Shown here: positions 61,740-64,000 of the stretch, piece by piece | How positions within the stretch are numbered: position 1 is the stretch's first letter | Layout: every line of letters starts with the position of its first letter | NCBI GenBank assembly: GCA_963813315.1 | Contig: CAWEYO010000013.1 | Location: 124,001-188,000 of the forward strand | Source of the DNA: CAWEYO01 sp963813315 | GTDB lineage: Bacteria; Pseudomonadota; Alphaproteobacteria; Rhizobiales; Rhizobiaceae | Direction of reading: 5' to 3' | DNA length: 64,000 nucleotides | The notes under the pieces: model-generated | Seen by the model: the letters and a program-made list of their open reading frames with translations, nothing else | Told to the model about the DNA's origin: nothing | Database searches by the model: none | Position numbers and translations under genes: made by a program

Positions 61740-62065
61740 GTCAACCTCCTTGACTAAGGAGCGGGCGGTCGCACGGTGCGGCTGCCGTTCTCCCATATGC
61801 ACCCTATCATTGGGATTCATCGGACGCATATACGGCAGCATCAGACAGTGGACGCTCACCCGTTGCAACGCTCGGCGCTAAAGCGCGGGCCTGCCTCTTT
61901 TGCGATCCCACCACTACGAACAGCGATTCTTGCGGCGCAGGTCTTCAGCTCGACATAGAGCTGCGGAAGCACCGAAGGAATCGATGGATCGGTGCTGCCG
62001 CTCTATCTCTTTGTTTGAGCATCGGATTTTCGTCAAAATCGGTTCCCGCATTCGGGTCCGATGCT
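61740..62065. other. intergenic region with repeat A
   Basis: About 325 bases. The first half holds the GYD gene promoter and nothing else recognisable; the second half is a reverse copy of repeat A reaching the merR stop. Confidence 0.6.
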
Positions 62066-62068
62066 CTA
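61963..62068 (-). repeat. dispersed repeat A, full copy (reverse)
   Basis: Reads CTCTATCTCTTTGTTTGAGC, ATCGGATTTTCGTCAAAATC, GGTTCCCGCATTCGGGTCCG, ATGCTCTA. On the minus strand it begins with the TAG stop of the merR-like gene. Confidence 0.9.
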
Positions 62069-62608
62069 TCGCACCTGATCGAGCAGCCGCTTGCATTCCA
62101 GCAAGTCGAACAGCGCTTCCTGGAGCAGCGCGCGGTTATCGCGCGAGAGCTTGCCGGAATCGGCCTGCACCGGCCCCTCGTCCTCCGCCTTGCCAAGCCC
62201 GAAAAAGCGGCGGTTAGGTTTGGCTTTCGCCTCCCCGACAAGCATTTCGTCGTCGGCGCCACGGGGCTGTGCAGTCGTCGGCGGGGGAACCGCCTCGGCG
62301 TGCTTGCGCTGCGTTATCGCCTGGATCGCCGATAAATCGCCACTGCCGATAGCGGCCAGGAAATGATTGCCGTTCTCGCGCAGCAATTTCTGCACGCCCT
62401 TGATCGTATATCCCTGGTCGTACAGCATGTGTCGGATGCCCTTGATGAGTTCGACATCCTGCGGCCGGTAATAGCGCCGACCGCCCCCGCGCTTCATCGG
62501 CTTGATCTGGTTGAAGCGCGTCTCCCAGAAACGCAGCACATGTTGAGGAAGATCAAGGTCTTCCGCGACCTCGCTAATGGTTCGGAATGCGTCGGGACTC
62601 TTATCCAT
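62066..62608 (-). CDS. MerR family transcriptional regulator
   Basis: 180 residues. N-terminal winged helix FRTISEVAEDLDLPQHVLRF, WETRF and the wing RRYYRPQDVELIKGIRHML, then a long alanine- and charge-rich C-terminus with no metal-binding cysteines. It belongs to the MerR group that follows ihfA in alphaproteobacteria. The gap to ihfA holds two degenerate repeat A copies. Confidence 0.88.
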   Translation of the reverse strand: MDKSPDAFRTISEVAEDLDLPQHVLRFWETRFNQIKPMKRGGGRRYYRPQDVELIKGIRHMLYDQGYTIKGVQKLLRENGNHFLAAIGSGDLSAIQAITQRKHAEAVPPPTTAQPRGADDEMLVGEAKAKPNRRFFGLGKAEDEGPVQADSGKLSRDNRALLQEALFDLLECKRLLDQVR

Positions 62609-62649
62609 TTCAGTTTCCCGCTAGAGCCGCGAATGCCCTGATGGAAATC

Positions 62650-62723
62650 AGAGCTGTCGCTCCATCTCCTTGTTTGAGCACCGGATTCTGCCCGAAACTG
62701 CCCCTTTCGGGTCCGATTCCCTA
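62650..62723 (-). repeat. dispersed repeat A, degenerate copy
   Basis: CTCCATCTCCTTGTTTGAGC, ACCGGATTCTGCCCGAAACT and CTTTCGGGTCCGATTCCCT show several mismatches to the consensus. Confidence 0.7.
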
Positions 62724-62784
62724 ACTTGACCCGAGTTGTTCGGTATTTCAATGGTTTGCGTGCCGATATTCAAGCCCGGCGCCA

Positions 62785-62852
62785 ATCACCGATACTCAAA
62801 CAAAGAGATGCACCGATAACACCGATTCCGTCGGTGCGTCTGCCGCTCCAAG
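62785..62852 (+). repeat. dispersed repeat A, tail copy
   Basis: CACCGATACTCAAACAAAGA, GATGCACCGATAACACCGAT and a palindromic CCGATTCCGTCGG tail. It is opposite in orientation to the copy 60 bases earlier, so the two flank the gap as inverted elements. Confidence 0.7.
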
Positions 62853-62855
62853 AGA

Positions 62856-63194
62856 CTATTTGGCAGCCCGGTTCCTGCTCGATTGGTGGGCCCGAAGAAT
62901 GCGACTCTTCAGCACGTTGGACGCCTTGAAGGTCATCACCTTTCGCGGCAGGATGGGTACTTCCTCGCCGGTCTTGGGGTTGCGGCCGACGCGCTCGTTC
63001 TTGCCGCGCACGTGAAACGTGGCGAAGGACGACAGCTTTACTGTCTCACCGCGCACGATCGCTTCGCAGATTTCGTCAAGAACGGTTTCCACCAGCTCGG
63101 CGGATTCGGTACGGGACAGGCCAACCTTGCGGTAGACCGCTTCGGCCAGATCGGCACGCGTAAGCGTTTTTCCCCCATGCGACGGTCCAGCCAT
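62856..63194 (-). CDS. ihfA: integration host factor subunit alpha
   Basis: 112 residues. DNA-bending protein of the HU/IHF family: LTRADLAEAVYRKVGLSRTE, the helical core, KLSSFATFHVRGKNERVGRN with the arm ending PKTGEEVPILPRKVMTFKAS. The ATG at 63194 gives the usual IHF-alpha N-terminus; the earlier frame is extended by 20 non-conserved codons. Order fabH-ihfA-merR is typical for the group. Confidence 0.93.
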   Translation of the reverse strand: MAGPSHGGKTLTRADLAEAVYRKVGLSRTESAELVETVLDEICEAIVRGETVKLSSFATFHVRGKNERVGRNPKTGEEVPILPRKVMTFKASNVLKSRILRAHQSSRNRAAK

Positions 63195-63266
63195 CCTTAA
63201 AAATACAATCGAAACAAGTGGAACGACGTTAGGAAATTGGCTCGCACAGGTCAAGGACCGTCCCGC

Positions 63267-63373
63267 CTAAAGCGCATTGCTTCGAAACGGATTCATGCGA
63301 TGCGCTTTAGGCTATTGTTATCTGTGCATGTCGTTATCCCAAAACCGCTGCGCACTTTTGGGCGACATGCATT
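63267..63373 (+). repeat. dispersed repeat B, full copy
   Basis: AAAGCGCATTGCTTCGAAAC, GGATTCATGCGATGCGCTTT, AGGCTATTGTTATCTGTGCA, then TGTCGTTATCCCAAAACCGC to GGGCGACATGCA. It lies between fabH and ihfA. Confidence 0.88.
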
Positions 63374-63392
63374 ACATCGGCGGAATCGTACC

Positions 63393-64000
63393 TTACCAGC
63401 GAACGAGCACGGCTCCCCAGGTGAAACCTCCGCCCATCGCCTCCAGGAGCACGAGGTCGCCCTTCTTGATACGGCCGTCCTTCACTGCGACAGCGAGCGC
63501 CAGCGGGACGGAGGCAGCCGAGGTATTGCCATGCCGGTCGACCGTAATCACGACCTTTTCCTCGGCAATTCCGAGTTTCCTTGCGGATGCATCGATGATT
63601 CGTTTGTTTGCCTGGTGCGGCACGAACCAGTCGAGATCCGCGGCGGTGATGCCGGCTTGCGAGAAGGTCGCCTCGATCACGTCGGTTATCATGCCGACAG
63701 CATGTTTGAAGACCTCCCGGCCTTCCATTCGCAGATGCCCGACCGTGCCGGTCGTCGATGGGCCGCCGTCGACATAGAGCTTGTCCTTGTGAGCGCCGTC
63801 CGAACGCAGGCTGGCGGCCAGCACGCCGTGATCGGCGATGGTTCCCCTTCCCTCCTCCGCCTCCAGGATCAGCGCGCCGGCACCGTCACCAAACAGGACG
63901 CAGGTAGAGCGGTCTGTCCAGTCGAGAATGCGCGAAAAGGTTTCGGAGCCGACCACCAGAACCCTCTTCGCCCGACCGCCGCGAATATAAAGGTCAGCCG
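63393..64000 (-). CDS. fabH: beta-ketoacyl-ACP synthase III, 3' part
   Basis: The C-terminal 202 residues are in the window; the 5' part lies beyond 64000. FabH starts fatty-acid synthesis by condensing acetyl-CoA with malonyl-ACP. VVGSETFSRILDWTDRSTCV, LFGDGAGALILEAEE, WFVPHQANKRIIDASA (catalytic histidine) and VDRHGNTSAASVPLALA (catalytic asparagine) are clear. The cysteine region is not in the window. Confidence 0.92.
   Translation of the reverse strand, partial: ADLYIRGGRAKRVLVVGSETFSRILDWTDRSTCVLFGDGAGALILEAEEGRGTIADHGVLAASLRSDGAHKDKLYVDGGPSTTGTVGHLRMEGREVFKHAVGMITDVIEATFSQAGITAADLDWFVPHQANKRIIDASARKLGIAEEKVVITVDRHGNTSAASVPLALAVAVKDGRIKKGDLVLLEAMGGGFTWGAVLVRW

Noticed and set aside
1..64000. 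Prophage, integrative element or tRNA gene
   Set aside because: No integrase, transposase, phage structural gene or tRNA cloverleaf was recognised on either strand.

Overview
The window reads as a chromosomal segment of an alphaproteobacterium of the order Hyphomicrobiales, most likely a Mesorhizobium-like member of the Phyllobacteriaceae. The evidence is high GC, the neighbour sets fabH-ihfA-merR and mfd-sdhE with divergent recG, DUF982 and DUF3606 proteins, and several dispersed palindromic repeat families between genes. No tRNA or rRNA gene, CRISPR array, prophage or complete insertion sequence was seen.

Layout. 0.1-7.2 kb: an AraC regulator, then a sensory cassette of an orphan periplasmic binding protein, a SCO copper protein, a GAF sensor kinase, a receiver protein and a receiver-cyclase. 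7.8-20.7 kb: a catabolic region with MaoC and CaiB proteins, a binding protein lacking a signal peptide, a lactonase-like amidohydrolase, an IclR regulator, a CUT1 sugar ABC transporter, an enolase-superfamily dehydratase, an L-rhamnose-mutarotase-like protein, a Gfo/Idh oxidoreductase, a second MaoC and an SDR. From 13.16 to 20.13 kb every gene is broken by single-base frameshifts, about 29 in 7 kb and mostly net +1. The corrected frames contain no stop, so poorly polished sequence is more likely than real decay.

20.8-31.4 kb: a signalling region. It has a membrane adenylate cyclase, a group of small DUF genes between repeats, and a six-gene minus-strand set. The set is a GGDEF-EAL protein, a degenerate ATPase paralogue, a STAS-methyltransferase fusion, a Cache-HAMP-PP2C phosphatase, an ATPase/kinase and a STAS protein. 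It resembles the SiaABCD partner-switching logic with a methyltransferase added, and is the most novel system in the window.

31.7-50.7 kb: mainly housekeeping (Lrp, a UDG-family protein, GST, a nuclease, a histidine kinase, CobT, DUF1289, a retropepsin-like protease, TauE/SafE, PhoX, DusA, CutC, Mfd, SdhE, a truncated HicB, RecG, DUF502). 51-60.3 kb: two carboxylate uptake systems, a tripartite tricarboxylate transporter (TctCBA) in line with a CoA transferase and a citryl-CoA-lyase-like enzyme, followed by a TRAP transporter (DctPQM). 60.4-64 kb: an SGNH-like protein with an altered nucleophile, a GYD protein, MerR, IHF-alpha and the 3' part of fabH.

Working together: the TTT and CoA-enzyme block would import a tri- or dicarboxylate, activate it with CoA and cleave it. 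The 7.8-20.7 kb block looks like non-phosphorylative oxidation of a deoxy-sugar or sugar acid under IclR control. The signalling blocks suggest control by cAMP/cGMP, c-di-GMP and serine phosphorylation.
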